Assembly (NCBI GenBank): GCA_001447805.1
Contig: CP013099.1
Span: 496,001 to 560,000 of the forward strand
Direction of reading: 5' to 3'
Length of the DNA: 64,000 nucleotides
Source of the DNA: Candidatus Tenderia electrophaga
GTDB taxonomy: Bacteria; Pseudomonadota; Gammaproteobacteria; Tenderiales; Tenderiaceae
The notes below the pieces were generated by a model. That model saw only the letters and a list, made by a program, of their open reading frames with translations, searched no databases and was not told the origin of the DNA. The position numbers and the translations under genes are program-made. Each line of letters starts with the position of its first letter. Within the stretch, counting starts at the first letter, position 1. This document shows positions 27,857 to 36,754 of this stretch, in pieces.

Positions 27857-30448
27857 TTATTCCAATGACAGTCGTTGCGGCGTAGTCTTCCAGGCGTTGC
27901 CGTCGCCGAATTGATACTCGGCCCCGTCGCCCCAGCAATACACGCTGCGGTTGCCCACGGCATCTTCGCGAATGCCGCAGCCGTGGGTCTTGGCCGCGGT
28001 GGCGTTGGTCCAGTCGTTGTTGAATCCAATAGTCTGGGGAGTGGAAAAGGCGCCCTGATCGGACGCCGCATTGATCTGCCCCTCGCCGTTGTCGCCCCAG
28101 CATCTGGGGATGCCCGCCGTGGTGACGCCGCAGCTAAATTGTTGACCCAAACCGATATCTTGCCAGGTATTGGCCGGGTCCACGAGGGTGGGCAGGTTTC
28201 GCGTGGCGTCCCCTTCCGTGCCCACACCGAGCTGGCCGACACTGTGGTCACCCCAGCAATAAAGCACGCGCTCGTCTGGTACTGCCTCGTTGATGGCACA
28301 GCTGTAACTGTTGCCAGCCTCGATGCGGACCCAGCTAGTGTTGAAATTGGGGGCGAGCACGGTGGTGCCGGGATCGACGGCGGTGATTTGTTGTGGTGTG
28401 TGATATTCGCTGGTGTCGCTGGTGCCCAGCTGGCCGAGATCGTTCTTGCCCCAGCACCACAGGCTGCCCTGGGTATCGCTCGGGTTGGCCAGCTGGATGG
28501 CGCAGCTGTGACCGCCGGCCGAGGTGTCGGCATCTGAGTAAACGCCGCCGACCGCCATGTCCAGCCAGGAACCGGCGATCTGGACCGGGCTGCTGCTGAG
28601 AGTCGTCGTGCCGTTGCCCAATTGGCCGTTGCTGTTGTCGCCCCAGCAGTACAGGTCACGGTTGACGCCTTTGATGGCGCAGCTGTGGCCGGCCCCGGCG
28701 GCGATTGCGTCCCAATCGTCGGCCCCCTGAGACACCTGTGTCTGCAGTGACCAGTTGCCGGCGATATTGTCGCTGGTATGACCGCGTCCCAGCTGGCCGT
28801 GCTTGTTTTTGCCCCAGCAGTAGAGTGTGCCGCCGGCGGTAATTGCGCAGGCGTAGTGGTGACCGGTGGCGACGGCCTGCCAGTCGTCCAATGTGCCTGC
28901 CGGCCCTCTGATGCGCACCGGGGCCGCCTGGTTGGCGCGGGAGCCGATGCCGAGCTGGCCGAAGTTGTTGCCGCCGCCACACCACAGGGCGTTCAAGGTC
29001 GGCGAGTCGGGATCGGTCTTCAGGCCGCAGCTGTGATCGGTACCGCTGTCGATGGCCGCCCAAGCGTCGGAGTCATCGAACAGGCGCGGCGCGTCGGTGC
29101 CCAGTTGAATGCCGTTGCCCAGTTGGCCGGAGGTGTTGAGACCCCAGCAATAACCGATATAGTCGCTGTCGATGGCGCAGCTGTAGTCGTCGCCGGCGCT
29201 GAGCGTGAGCCAGGCTTCACCGCTGCCCACTTGGGTGGGGGTGGCCAGGGCGATGGTGGTGCCGACGCCCAGCTGGCCGGCGACATTGTTGCCCCAGCAA
29301 TACAGCGGGTAGGTGTAGGTCTGCGGTGAGGAACCTGCCACTGGTTTCTTTTCGATGGCGCAGCTGTGGCCCTTGCCCACCGCCACGGCGCGCCACTCTG
29401 TGCTGGCCCGGACCGCCAAGGGAGTGGGTGAGGGGGCGGAGAGGGTGCCCTGTCCCAGTTGGCCGAAACTGTTGTCGCCCCAGCACCAGAGGCTGGCGTC
29501 GTCGTCCCGGATGGCGCAGCTGTGGCCAGCAGCGGCGGCTATGCGACTCCATGTCATGCCCGGCTGCACGACGCTGGGCTTGGCCCTGTCCGTGGTGTCG
29601 CCCAGGCCCAACTGGCCCGTTGCATTGTCGCCCCAGCAATAGAGCGGATAGGTATAGGCGACGGGATCGGAATCGGGCACGGGGATCTTTTTGAGCGCGC
29701 AACTGTACTGATCGCCCAGACTGAGGCTGTCCCAGTCGTTGTCGTTGCCGACGCGCAGCGGCGTTATGCTCATGTTGCTGGGATTGCCGTCACTGTCGGT
29801 GCTTGTTTCGCCCAATTGGGATTGGCTGTTGTCGCCCCAGCAATAGAGCGGATAGGTATAGGCGACGGGATCGGAATCGGGCACGGGGATCTTTTTGATT
29901 GCGCAGCTGTGGTCGCTGCCCACGGCGACGCGGTGCCAGTCTTCATCGCTGCCGACTTGGACCGGTTGGTCGGCGGCGACGGTGCCGCCGCTCAACTGTC
30001 CCGCTTCATTGGCGCCCCAGCACCACAGCGTCTTGTCCTCCAGGATGCCGCAACTGTGGCGCTCTCCGGCGGCGACCTGGGTCCAGGCCTCGCTGCCGAT
30101 GCGGATAAAGCTGCTGGCGTCGAAGCGGGCGCCGTTGCCGAGCTGGCCGGCGTCGTTCTCGCCCCAGCACCACAGGCTGTTGTCGCCGTTGCGAATGGTG
30201 CAGTTGTGGGCGGCGCCGCTGGCGATGAGTTTCAGGCCCGAGGTGGGGCCGCTGGGCGGGGGCGGCGTGGCCGGAGGATTGGTGACGCCGCCATCCTGGC
30301 CGGCATCGCTGTCGGGGGTGGGGTCGCTAACGGGCGGATTGGTGGTGCTGTCATTAATACAGCCGCTCAGCCCGGCGCCGAGGCAGAGCAGCAGCGCGAT
30401 CAGCGCCACCAGGCGCAGGGGACGGGCTAGGGGGGAAGAGGCTGGCAT
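27857..30448 (-). CDS. RCC1-repeat lipoprotein with 14 repeats
   Basis: An 863-residue exported protein. The lipoprotein signal ends LSGC (cysteine about residue 30), a P/T/D-rich spacer follows (about 31-70), and then 14 RCC1-type repeats of about 50-68 residues. Each repeat pairs an HSCAI-like strand with LYCWGDNxxGQLG, so nearly every repeat has two cysteines. Fourteen repeats would suit two seven-bladed propellers. Repeats 3, 4 and 6 carry a longer loop ending TYPLYCWG. No catalytic motif is seen; a binding or surface role is likely. It follows trmL by 18 bases. Confidence 0.85.
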   Translation of the reverse strand: MPASSPLARPLRLVALIALLLCLGAGLSGCINDSTTNPPVSDPTPDSDAGQDGGVTNPPATPPPPSGPTSGLKLIASGAAHNCTIRNGDNSLWCWGENDAGQLGNGARFDASSFIRIGSEAWTQVAAGERHSCGILEDKTLWCWGANEAGQLSGGTVAADQPVQVGSDEDWHRVAVGSDHSCAIKKIPVPDSDPVAYTYPLYCWGDNSQSQLGETSTDSDGNPSNMSITPLRVGNDNDWDSLSLGDQYSCALKKIPVPDSDPVAYTYPLYCWGDNATGQLGLGDTTDRAKPSVVQPGMTWSRIAAAAGHSCAIRDDDASLWCWGDNSFGQLGQGTLSAPSPTPLAVRASTEWRAVAVGKGHSCAIEKKPVAGSSPQTYTYPLYCWGNNVAGQLGVGTTIALATPTQVGSGEAWLTLSAGDDYSCAIDSDYIGYCWGLNTSGQLGNGIQLGTDAPRLFDDSDAWAAIDSGTDHSCGLKTDPDSPTLNALWCGGGNNFGQLGIGSRANQAAPVRIRGPAGTLDDWQAVATGHHYACAITAGGTLYCWGKNKHGQLGRGHTSDNIAGNWSLQTQVSQGADDWDAIAAGAGHSCAIKGVNRDLYCWGDNSNGQLGNGTTTLSSSPVQIAGSWLDMAVGGVYSDADTSAGGHSCAIQLANPSDTQGSLWCWGKNDLGQLGTSDTSEYHTPQQITAVDPGTTVLAPNFNTSWVRIEAGNSYSCAINEAVPDERVLYCWGDHSVGQLGVGTEGDATRNLPTLVDPANTWQDIGLGQQFSCGVTTAGIPRCWGDNGEGQINAASDQGAFSTPQTIGFNNDWTNATAAKTHGCGIREDAVGNRSVYCWGDGAEYQFGDGNAWKTTPQRLSLE
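29625..29694. repeat. 70-base exact direct repeat, copy 1 (in RCC1 gene)
   Basis: Identical over 70 bases to 29829-29898, 204 bases (68 codons) apart. It encodes the IPVPDSDPVAYTYP loop and the LYCWGDN strand of one RCC1 repeat. Confidence 0.9.
29829..29898. repeat. 70-base exact direct repeat, copy 2 (in RCC1 gene)
   Basis: Second copy of the repeat at 29625-29694. The spacing is a whole number of codons, so unequal crossing-over would add or remove one complete propeller blade. Confidence 0.9.
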
Positions 30449-30466
30449 GCTCGGCTGACTACTCGC

Positions 30467-30940
30467 TCATTCGCTATCTTTGGACAAGGCAAAGCCGTTT
30501 TGTCGCCATGCCTCATATAACACTATCGACACGGTGTTGGACAAATTCAGGCTGCGACTGTTCGGTTTCATGGGCAGGCGCAATACCTGCTCCGGCGCCA
30601 GTTGTCGGCGCAGCTCGGGCGGCAGGCCGCGGGTCTCGGGGCCGAACAGCAACAGGTCGCCGGGGCGGTACGCCGGGTCAGAGTAGCAGCGCCGGCCGTG
30701 GGTGGAAAAGGCGAAGACGCGCGCGGGTCGCAGCCTGTGCAGCAGGGCATCCAGGTCGGGGTAGGTATGCACGCTGGCGAATTCGTGATAATCCAGGCCG
30801 GCACGGCGCAGTTTACGGTCGTTGAGTTCGAAGCCGAGCGGATGGATCAGATGCAGCTGCGAACCGGTGTTGGCACACAGGCGGATGACGTTGCCGGTGT
30901 TGGGCGGGATTTCCGGCTGGAATAGGGCGATGTGGAACAT
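30467..30940 (-). CDS. trmL: tRNA (cytidine/uridine-34-2'-O)-methyltransferase TrmL
   Basis: A 157-residue SPOUT methyltransferase that 2'-O-methylates the wobble base of tRNA-Leu. Motifs: PEIPPNTGNVIRLC at the N-terminus, LLFGPETRGLP in the knot, and LRLPMKPNSRSLNLSNTV at the C-terminal SAM-binding loop. Length matches E. coli TrmL (157). It sits downstream of ntrC with about 85 bases between. Confidence 0.95.
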   Translation of the reverse strand: MFHIALFQPEIPPNTGNVIRLCANTGSQLHLIHPLGFELNDRKLRRAGLDYHEFASVHTYPDLDALLHRLRPARVFAFSTHGRRCYSDPAYRPGDLLLFGPETRGLPPELRRQLAPEQVLRLPMKPNSRSLNLSNTVSIVLYEAWRQNGFALSKDSE

Positions 30941-31024
30941 GGGCTGGAAGCATACACAGCGCCACCGCGCTTTCCAACCGAATCCTCACCGCCGGCTTGT
31001 TGTATTCGCCAGGGGCTGGGGCGC

Positions 31025-32437
31025 TCAGACCTCCCCGTCCATATTCAGCTCTTTAATCTTGCGCGTCAGGGTGTTGCGGCCCCATCCCAGCAGCTTGGCG
31101 GCATCCTGGCGCCGGCCGCCGGAATGCATCAGGGCGCATTTGATGACGATGCGTTCGAAGGCGGGCATGGCGGTGTCGAGCAGGTCGGTGGCGCCGCCGA
31201 CGAGGAATTGCTCGCTCCAGCGTTTCAGCGCCGATTCCCAATCGTTGGTGTTGGATTCCACGCCCTGGGGCGTTTTCAGCTCCGGCGGCAGGTCGTCCAT
31301 GTGCACTTCGCGTCCCGAGGCCATTACCGTCAGCCAGCGGCAGATATTCTCCAGCTGACGCACATTGCCGGGCCATTCCAGACGGCTCATGTATTCCGCC
31401 ACCTCGGGGCGCAGGGTCTTGGGTTCGACGTCGAGCTCCTCGGCGGCGGCGGCGAGGAAGTACTTGAGCAGCAGCGGGATGTCCTCGCGCCGCTCGCGCA
31501 GGGCCGGGATGTGGATGCGGATGACATTGAGACGATGGAACAGGTCTTCGCGGAACAGCCCCTTTTCCACCCGGGTCTCCAGGTTCTGATGGGTGGCGGC
31601 GATGATGCGCACGTCCACCTTGATGGGGGTGTGGCCGCCGACACGGTAGAACTCGCCGTCGGCCAGCACGCGCAGCAGGCGGGTCTGCAGTTCGGCCGGC
31701 ATGTCGCCGATCTCGTCCAGGAACAGGGTGCCGCCGTCGGCCTGTTCAAAGCGTCCGCGACGGCTGCTCTGGGCGCCGGTGAAGGCGCCGCGCTCGTGGC
31801 CGAACAGCTCGGACTCCAGCAGGTCGCGCGGGATGGCGGCGGTATTCAGGGCGATGAAGGGCTTCTCGGCGCGCGGACTGTGACGGTGCAGGGCCTGGGC
31901 CACCAGCTCCTTGCCGGTGCCCGATTCGCCATTGATGAGCACGGTGATGTTGGAGCGCGACAGCCGGCCGATGGCGCGAAATACCTCCTGCATGGCCGGC
32001 GCTTCGCCGATGATCTCGGGCATTTCCTCTGTCTGGGCCGCCGTTCGGGCCTCCTTGGCCTGGCGCCGGTGGTCGATGGCGCGCCGCACCAGGTCCACCG
32101 CCTCGTCCGTGTCGAAGGGCTTGGGCATGTATTCGAAAGCGCCGCCCTGATAGGCCGAGACGGCGCTGTCCAGGTCGGAGTGGGCCGTCATGATGATCAC
32201 CGGCAGCTCGGGCTGCTCGCTGTGGATGCGGTCCAGCAGGGTGAGGCCGTCGGTGCCCGGCATGCGGATGTCGGAGATGATGACGTCGGGCGCTTGCTTG
32301 GCCAGCTGCTCGATGACATTCAGGCCGTTCTCAAAAGCGGTGACGTCCATGTCCGCCTTCTCCAGGGCCTTCTCCAGCACCCAGCGGATGGAACGGTCGT
32401 CATCGATGACCCAGACGCGGGTCCTGCTTTCCTTCAT
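31025..32437 (-). CDS. ntrC: Nitrogen regulation response regulator NtrC
   Basis: A 470-residue sigma-54 activator. It has a receiver domain with phospho-acceptor D56 ([12 protein letters not shown]), an AAA+ domain with Walker A GESGTGKE and the sigma-54 loop GAFTGA, and a C-terminal Fis-type helix-turn-helix ([15 protein letters not shown]). The frame is open to 32494, but ATG 32437, with GGAGAAGG just upstream, gives the family length (E. coli 469) and overlaps the ntrB stop (ATGA). Predicted targets visible here are the NtrC sites before glnA and ntrB. Confidence 0.95.
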   Translation of the reverse strand: MKESRTRVWVIDDDRSIRWVLEKALEKADMDVTAFENGLNVIEQLAKQAPDVIISDIRMPGTDGLTLLDRIHSEQPELPVIIMTAHSDLDSAVSAYQGGAFEYMPKPFDTDEAVDLVRRAIDHRRQAKEARTAAQTEEMPEIIGEAPAMQEVFRAIGRLSRSNITVLINGESGTGKELVAQALHRHSPRAEKPFIALNTAAIPRDLLESELFGHERGAFTGAQSSRRGRFEQADGGTLFLDEIGDMPAELQTRLLRVLADGEFYRVGGHTPIKVDVRIIAATHQNLETRVEKGLFREDLFHRLNVIRIHIPALRERREDIPLLLKYFLAAAAEELDVEPKTLRPEVAEYMSRLEWPGNVRQLENICRWLTVMASGREVHMDDLPPELKTPQGVESNTNDWESALKRWSEQFLVGGATDLLDTAMPAFERIVIKCALMHSGGRRQDAAKLLGWGRNTLTRKIKELNMDGEV

Positions 32438-33507
32438 GCCTTCTCCAGCGGAAGTAAAATCGTGAAAATCGTTTCGCCTGGTCGACTGCTGCATTCGATC
32501 AGTCCTCCGTGTTGATTGATAAGTGCCTGGGCGATGGGGAGTCCCAGGCCTGTCCCGTCGGCCCGTCCTGTGACCATGGGGTAAAACATCCTGTCCAGCA
32601 TGTCTGCCTCGATGCCCGGGCCGTCGTCGATTACCTCGATGCAGGCGGCCAGCTTATGACGCTTCTGCCCCAGAGTGATCTGGCGTTGGATGCGTGAGCG
32701 CAACACGATCGTGCCTTGGTCCTTGAGCGCCTGCACGGCGTTGCGGGTCAGATTCAGTACCGCCTGGATGAGCTGGTCCGGATCGGCGTAGACGTTGGGC
32801 ACGCTGGGGTCGTAATCGCGCTGAATCTCGATGCCGGCCGGCAATTCGGTCTTCACCAGTTGCCGCACCCGTTCCAGCAGCTCATGAATGTTGGTGCTTT
32901 GCTTGTGCGGCAGGGTGTTGGGGCCGAGCATGCGGTTCATCAGGTTCTGCAGCCGGTCGGCCTCCTGGATGATGATGGCGGTATATTCCTTAAGCTGGTC
33001 ATCATCGAGTTCGGCCTGCAGCAGTTGGGCGGCGCCGCGCAGACCGCCCAAGGGGTTTTTGATCTCATGGGCCAGGCCGCGGATGACGTCGCGGGTGGCG
33101 TTGTGCTGAGCCAGTAGGTGCTCCTCGCGGGCGATGCGCAGCTGGCGGTCGACCTGGGCCAGTTCCACCAGCAGCTTGGCATCGGCGCTGTCTTCGGCGA
33201 GTGGGGTGACGGTGCAGTCGGCGGTGATATGGCGATTATTGGGCAGGGAGAACGCCAGTTCGCGCTCGGTGAAGGGGTGATTGCTGTGCAGTGCCTGCTC
33301 CACGTTGCTGATGAATTTGCAGGAGTCGGCGAACAATGCGGCGAGGCCGATGCCTTCGGCCCGGTGCAGGCTGAGGGCGAACAGCATCTCACCGGCCGGG
33401 TTCAGGTAATTCAGCCGCAGCTGCCGATCAAACACCAGGAGGGCGGTATTGGCGTTGTCCAATATGCGCTTAAACAGGGCGTTCTGTTGAATCAAGTCTT
33501 GGGTCAT
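32434..33507 (-). CDS. ntrB: Nitrogen regulation sensor kinase NtrB
   Basis: A 357-residue cytosolic kinase/phosphatase for NtrC, normally governed by PII. An N-terminal PAS domain (about 10-120; ANTALLVFDRQLRLNYLN) is followed by the phospho-acceptor motif LAHEIKNPLGGLRGAA, then N and G boxes (NAVQALKDQG, DDGPGIEADML, GTGLGLPIA). Its stop overlaps the ntrC start. A candidate promoter with an overlapping NtrC site lies about 150-180 bases upstream. Confidence 0.94.
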   Translation of the reverse strand: MTQDLIQQNALFKRILDNANTALLVFDRQLRLNYLNPAGEMLFALSLHRAEGIGLAALFADSCKFISNVEQALHSNHPFTERELAFSLPNNRHITADCTVTPLAEDSADAKLLVELAQVDRQLRIAREEHLLAQHNATRDVIRGLAHEIKNPLGGLRGAAQLLQAELDDDQLKEYTAIIIQEADRLQNLMNRMLGPNTLPHKQSTNIHELLERVRQLVKTELPAGIEIQRDYDPSVPNVYADPDQLIQAVLNLTRNAVQALKDQGTIVLRSRIQRQITLGQKRHKLAACIEVIDDGPGIEADMLDRMFYPMVTGRADGTGLGLPIAQALINQHGGLIECSSRPGETIFTILLPLEKA

Positions 33508-33659
33508 ATAGCTGCTTTAGCAATCTCCGAGCCAAGTTGCACTGTTTTTGGGAGTTGATATTAAAAACAAACAATAACAACTGCTTGTCAAATACCCTGT
33601 GATGCGGAGCGGCGATTTGAGCCCCTTTGCGGAGACACAAAGTCCGCTTGCGTGCACTG

Positions 33660-33665
33660 AGTATA
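33660..33665 (-). promoter_or_regulatory. Candidate -10 box of ntrBC
   Basis: Read on the minus strand, TATACT at 33665-33660. The -35 position (about 33683-33688) is poor and lies inside the NtrC site, which would allow NtrC to repress its own operon, as at E. coli glnLp. Confidence 0.45.
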
Positions 33666-33672
33666 GACTGTT

Positions 33673-33689
33673 TGCACCAAAATAGTGCG
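33673..33689. promoter_or_regulatory. NtrC-binding site upstream of ntrBC
   Basis: TGCACCAAAATAGTGCG matches the dyad consensus TGCACC-N5-GGTGCA at ten of twelve positions. It lies between the glnA terminator and the ntrB start. Confidence 0.75.
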
Positions 33690-33702
33690 GGTCGTCGTAC
33701 AG

Positions 33703-33730
33703 CAAAAAAAACCCCCGCTGTGGCGGGGGC
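33703..33730 (-). terminator. Rho-independent terminator of glnA
   Basis: On the minus strand, CCCCCGC pairs with GCGGGGG over a four-base loop, followed by a run of eight T. It starts about 25 bases after the glnA stop and separates glnA from ntrBC. Confidence 0.9.
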
Positions 33731-33753
33731 TGGCGTTGCATTGACTGCCCTAT

Positions 33754-35160
33754 TTATAGGCTGTAGTACATGTCGAACTCAACCGGGTGCGTGGTCATAC
33801 GCAGACGGGTGACCTCATCCATCTTCAGGGCGATGTAACCATCCAGCATATCGTCGGTGAAGACGCCGCCGGCGGTCAGGAAACCGCGATCCGCGTCCAG
33901 AGCCTCCAGGGCCTGATCCAGGGAGGAGCATACCGTGGGGATGTCCTTCAGTTCTTCCGGGGGCAGGTCGTAGAGGTTCTTGTCCATGGCGTCGCCCGGG
34001 TGCACCTTGTTCTGGATGCCGTCCAGACCGGCCAACATCATGGCCGAGAAGGCCAGATAGGGGTTGGCGGTCGGGTCGGGGAAGCGCACCTCGATGCGAC
34101 GGCCTTTTGGATTGGCGACGAAGGGAATGCGAATCGATGCTGAGCGGTTGCGGGCCGAGTAGGCCAGCAGCACCGGGGCTTCGAAGCCGGGTACCAAACG
34201 CTTGTACGAGTTGGTCGAGGCGTTGGTCAGGGCGTTCAGGGCGCGGGCGTGCTTGATGATGCCGCCGATGTAGTAGAGCGCGGTTTCGGACAGGCCGCCG
34301 TATTGGTTGCCGTTGAACAGGTTCTCGCCGTCTTTGGCCAGGGACTGATGCACATGCATACCGGAGCCGTTGTCGCCGACCAGGGGCTTGGGCATGAAGG
34401 TGGCCGTCTTGCCGTAGGCGTGGGCGACATTCTGGATGACATATTTCATGATCTGGTTTTGGTCGGCACGCTTGACCAGGGTGTTGAACTTGGTGCCGAT
34501 TTCACACTGACCGGCGGTGGCCACCTCGTGGTGGTGAACCTCGACCTCAACGCCCATTTCCTCCAGGGCCAGGCACATGGCGGAGCGCATGTCGTGCAGG
34601 CTGTCCACCGGCGGCACCGGGAAGTAACCGCCTTTGAGCGTGGGGCGGTGGCCCATGTTGCCGCCTTCGTAGACGCGCTCGGAGTTCCATTCCGCCTCTT
34701 CGGAGTCGATCTTGACGAAGGAGCCGCTGATGTCGGCGCCCCAGCGGACGTCGTCGAGGACGAAAAACTCAGGTTCCGGGCCGAAGAAGGCGGTATCGGC
34801 GATGCCGGTGGACTTTAAATAGGCCTCGGCGCGCTTGGCGACGGAGCGGGGGTCGCGCTCGTAGCCCTGCATGGTGTTGGGCTCGAGGATGTCACAGCGC
34901 AGGATCAGGGTGCTTTCGTCGGAGAAGGGGTCAAGCACGGCGGTGTCGGGATCGGGCATCAGCACCATGTCGGAGGCTTCGATACCTTTCCAGCCGGCAA
35001 TGGACGAGCCGTCGAACATTTTGCCGTCTTTGAAATCATCTTCGCTGATGACCTTGGCGGGGACGGAAACATGCTGTTCCTTGCCGCGGGTGTCGGTAAA
35101 ACGGAAGTCAACGAATTTAACGTCGTTTTCTTTGATAGTATTAAGCACTTCGGCTGACAT
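33754..35160 (-). CDS. glnA: Glutamine synthetase type I
   Basis: A 468-residue GSI-beta enzyme that makes glutamine from glutamate and ammonia. The adenylylation tyrosine is Y397 in [10 protein letters not shown], so GlnE-type control is expected. Metal/ATP and substrate segments [21 protein letters not shown] and RRIEVRFPD are intact. GGAGGGAG lies before the ATG. Upstream are a sigma-54 promoter and two NtrC sites; downstream is a strong terminator and then ntrBC. Confidence 0.97.
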   Translation of the reverse strand: MSAEVLNTIKENDVKFVDFRFTDTRGKEQHVSVPAKVISEDDFKDGKMFDGSSIAGWKGIEASDMVLMPDPDTAVLDPFSDESTLILRCDILEPNTMQGYERDPRSVAKRAEAYLKSTGIADTAFFGPEPEFFVLDDVRWGADISGSFVKIDSEEAEWNSERVYEGGNMGHRPTLKGGYFPVPPVDSLHDMRSAMCLALEEMGVEVEVHHHEVATAGQCEIGTKFNTLVKRADQNQIMKYVIQNVAHAYGKTATFMPKPLVGDNGSGMHVHQSLAKDGENLFNGNQYGGLSETALYYIGGIIKHARALNALTNASTNSYKRLVPGFEAPVLLAYSARNRSASIRIPFVANPKGRRIEVRFPDPTANPYLAFSAMMLAGLDGIQNKVHPGDAMDKNLYDLPPEELKDIPTVCSSLDQALEALDADRGFLTAGGVFTDDMLDGYIALKMDEVTRLRMTTHPVEFDMYYSL

Positions 35161-35263
35161 TGCTTTCTTCTCCCTCCGGAAATATTCCGTAGTTGCAAGT
35201 TAAAAGGTTGGTCGCCCGGTCGTTACGGGTCGCCCCTGAATTTTCTTCAGTCCGGGTGCATTC

Positions 35264-35279
35264 TGCACGAAACATGCCA
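35264..35279 (-). promoter_or_regulatory. Sigma-54 promoter of glnA
   Basis: On the minus strand, TGGCATG-N4-GTGCA, two mismatches from TGGCACG-N4-TTGCA, with the invariant GG and GC correctly spaced. Predicted transcription start is near 35253, about 93 bases before the glnA ATG. Confidence 0.75.
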
Positions 35280-35342
35280 CCTGACTGCCCCAAAAAAATC
35301 CAAACACTGACAAGGAATTAGTTGTAACTGATGGATAGTGGT

Positions 35343-35359
35343 TGCCCCAAAACAGTGCG
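35343..35359. promoter_or_regulatory. NtrC site 1 (proximal glnA enhancer)
   Basis: TGCCCCAAAACAGTGCG is a TGCACC-N5-GGTGCA-type dyad centred about 98 bases upstream of the predicted glnA start. Confidence 0.7.
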
Positions 35360-35373
35360 CCCAAGCAATGGGG

Positions 35374-35390
35374 TGCACTGTTTTGGCGCG
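35374..35390. promoter_or_regulatory. NtrC site 2 (distal glnA enhancer)
   Basis: TGCACTGTTTTGGCGCG is centred 31 bases (about three helical turns) from site 1, on the same face of the helix. This matches the tandem -108/-140 enhancer of E. coli glnA. Confidence 0.7.
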
Positions 35391-35399
35391 ATAGTCGGG

Positions 35400-35633
35400 T
35401 CACGCGCCGATTTCCAGGGTGATAACAATGAGTTTGCCGTCTTCTCTGGTTTTATTACTGAGCACGGTATGCCCGTTTATGCGGCACCAGGCGGGAATAT
35501 CATGCATCGCCCCAGGGTCCGTGCACAGTACCTCCAACACATCGCCGGGTGCAAGTTTTTTCGCCTGGTTCTGGGTGCGGATGACGGGGATGGGGCAGAG
35601 CTGGCCCTTGACGTCCAGTGTGTGGGCGCTCAT
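35400..35633 (-). CDS. TusA-like sulfur carrier protein
   Basis: A 77-residue TusA/SirA-family protein. The persulfide-carrying cysteine is in LCPIPVIRTQ (about residue 13), the CPxP motif of the family. ATG 35633 is preferred to TTG 35642 because AAGGA lies nine bases before it and the ATG overlaps the stop of the upstream PP-loop gene (ATGA). It probably delivers sulfur to that enzyme; a role in general sulfur relay is also possible. It ends ten bases from the glnA enhancers. Confidence 0.9.
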   Translation of the reverse strand: MSAHTLDVKGQLCPIPVIRTQNQAKKLAPGDVLEVLCTDPGAMHDIPAWCRINGHTVLSNKTREDGKLIVITLEIGA

Positions 35634-36673
35634 ATGTACCAATCCTTGGGAAATTCGGTCTCACTTAAGGGGGCGACGGCATAGGGTTGCTCGCGGCCGT
35701 CGGGGGTGACGTAGTGCACCACCACTTCGGGCGCGTGCTTGCCCTGGCCGAAGCGGGCGGTGATGCGGCCGGCCAGTTCGATATCGTCTTGGTTGAGTTC
35801 GCCGTCGGCCAGCACCAGGGGGCCGGGATGGCTTTTGCAGTAGAAGTAGGGGAAGCGCTTTTTATAGCCTTCCATGAAGCGATTTTCCCCCTCCTCGCGG
35901 CCGACGATCAGCTTGAAGTGGGGGCGCGGGCGGATGTGGCGTCCGACCTTGAGCAGCATGACATCGTCGAATTCATACTCTTTGCTGCCGCGTACCTGCC
36001 ACAGGTCCACCAGCTTTTTGGAATAGCTTTCATCGGTGAGAAAACAGCACCCGCCGGCGGGTTGGGCGTAGTCGTCGAAGCCGAACTGCTGGGCCAGGGC
36101 CATTTGCGGTTTGCGGCTGCGGCCGCTGAAGCCGTGGAGCCGTTCGCGGTCGATCCAACCCTTTTGCTCGGGGATGGTGGCGGGCAGATTTTGGGCGCTC
36201 AAGGGGCGCACCAGCAGGCCGCCGGCGCCGGAGTCGCGCGCCACCACCGGCATGGTGTCCTTGCGCTGCGACATGGGGCGCTGGCCCACCACCTCGCCGG
36301 TGATGATGAAGTCGAAATTGTTCTCCTCGATCCATTGCAGCGCCTTGCGCACCATGAAGGTCTTGCAGTCCAGACAGGGATTGAGGTTGGCGCCATAACC
36401 GTGCTTGGGATTGATCAGCACGTCTTTGTATTCCTCGATGACGTCAATGATATGTAGCTTGACGCCCAACTGCTCCGCCACCCACAGGGCGTTGTTGCGC
36501 TTCTGTTTCTTCTGGTCCTGTTTGCGGATCGCGTGGGTATGACCCTCGACGCAAAAGCCGGTGAAGAAGTTGATGCCCTCCACATGGACGCCCTGTTCCT
36601 GCATGACGCGTACCGCCAGCATGGAATCCAGACCGCCGGAGATGAGGGCCGCCGCTTTGACTTGTTTAGACAT
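35630..36673 (-). CDS. MnmA-like PP-loop tRNA thiolation protein with NFACT-R (DUF814) C-terminus
   Basis: A 347-residue PP-loop ATPase. SGGLDSML (about residues 12-19) is the ATP-binding loop. Cysteines in NPCLDCK (about 98-104) and GGCCFLTDES (about 209-218) could hold a metal cluster or form catalytic persulfides. The last third resembles the NFACT-R/DUF814 RNA-binding domain (YFYCKSHPGPLVL). Such proteins are often called tRNA-2-thiouridylase-like, but this is not standard MnmA. Coupling to a TusA-like gene supports an RNA or small-molecule thiolation role. The target is unknown. Confidence 0.8.
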   Translation of the reverse strand: MSKQVKAAALISGGLDSMLAVRVMQEQGVHVEGINFFTGFCVEGHTHAIRKQDQKKQKRNNALWVAEQLGVKLHIIDVIEEYKDVLINPKHGYGANLNPCLDCKTFMVRKALQWIEENNFDFIITGEVVGQRPMSQRKDTMPVVARDSGAGGLLVRPLSAQNLPATIPEQKGWIDRERLHGFSGRSRKPQMALAQQFGFDDYAQPAGGCCFLTDESYSKKLVDLWQVRGSKEYEFDDVMLLKVGRHIRPRPHFKLIVGREEGENRFMEGYKKRFPYFYCKSHPGPLVLADGELNQDDIELAGRITARFGQGKHAPEVVVHYVTPDGREQPYAVAPLSETEFPKDWYI

Positions 36674-36696
36674 GAGGATTGAAAACGACCGAGCTG

Positions 36697-36731
36697 AAAA
36701 AGGCCGCCAAATATACCAAATTTGGCGGCCT
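36697..36731 (-). terminator. Strong rho-independent terminator
   Basis: Perfect 12-base arms at 36701-36712 and 36720-36731 with a seven-base loop, followed on the minus strand by a T-run (36701-36697). It ends transcription of the unknown gene at 36755 before the PP-loop gene. Confidence 0.9.
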
Positions 36732-36754
36732 AATTTAAGTCAGGGTTGGCAGGG

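Noticed and set aside
30932-32515. 527-codon open frame on the plus strand opposite ntrC
   Set aside because: The minus strand encodes an intact NtrC with all motifs; the plus frame has no recognisable domain.
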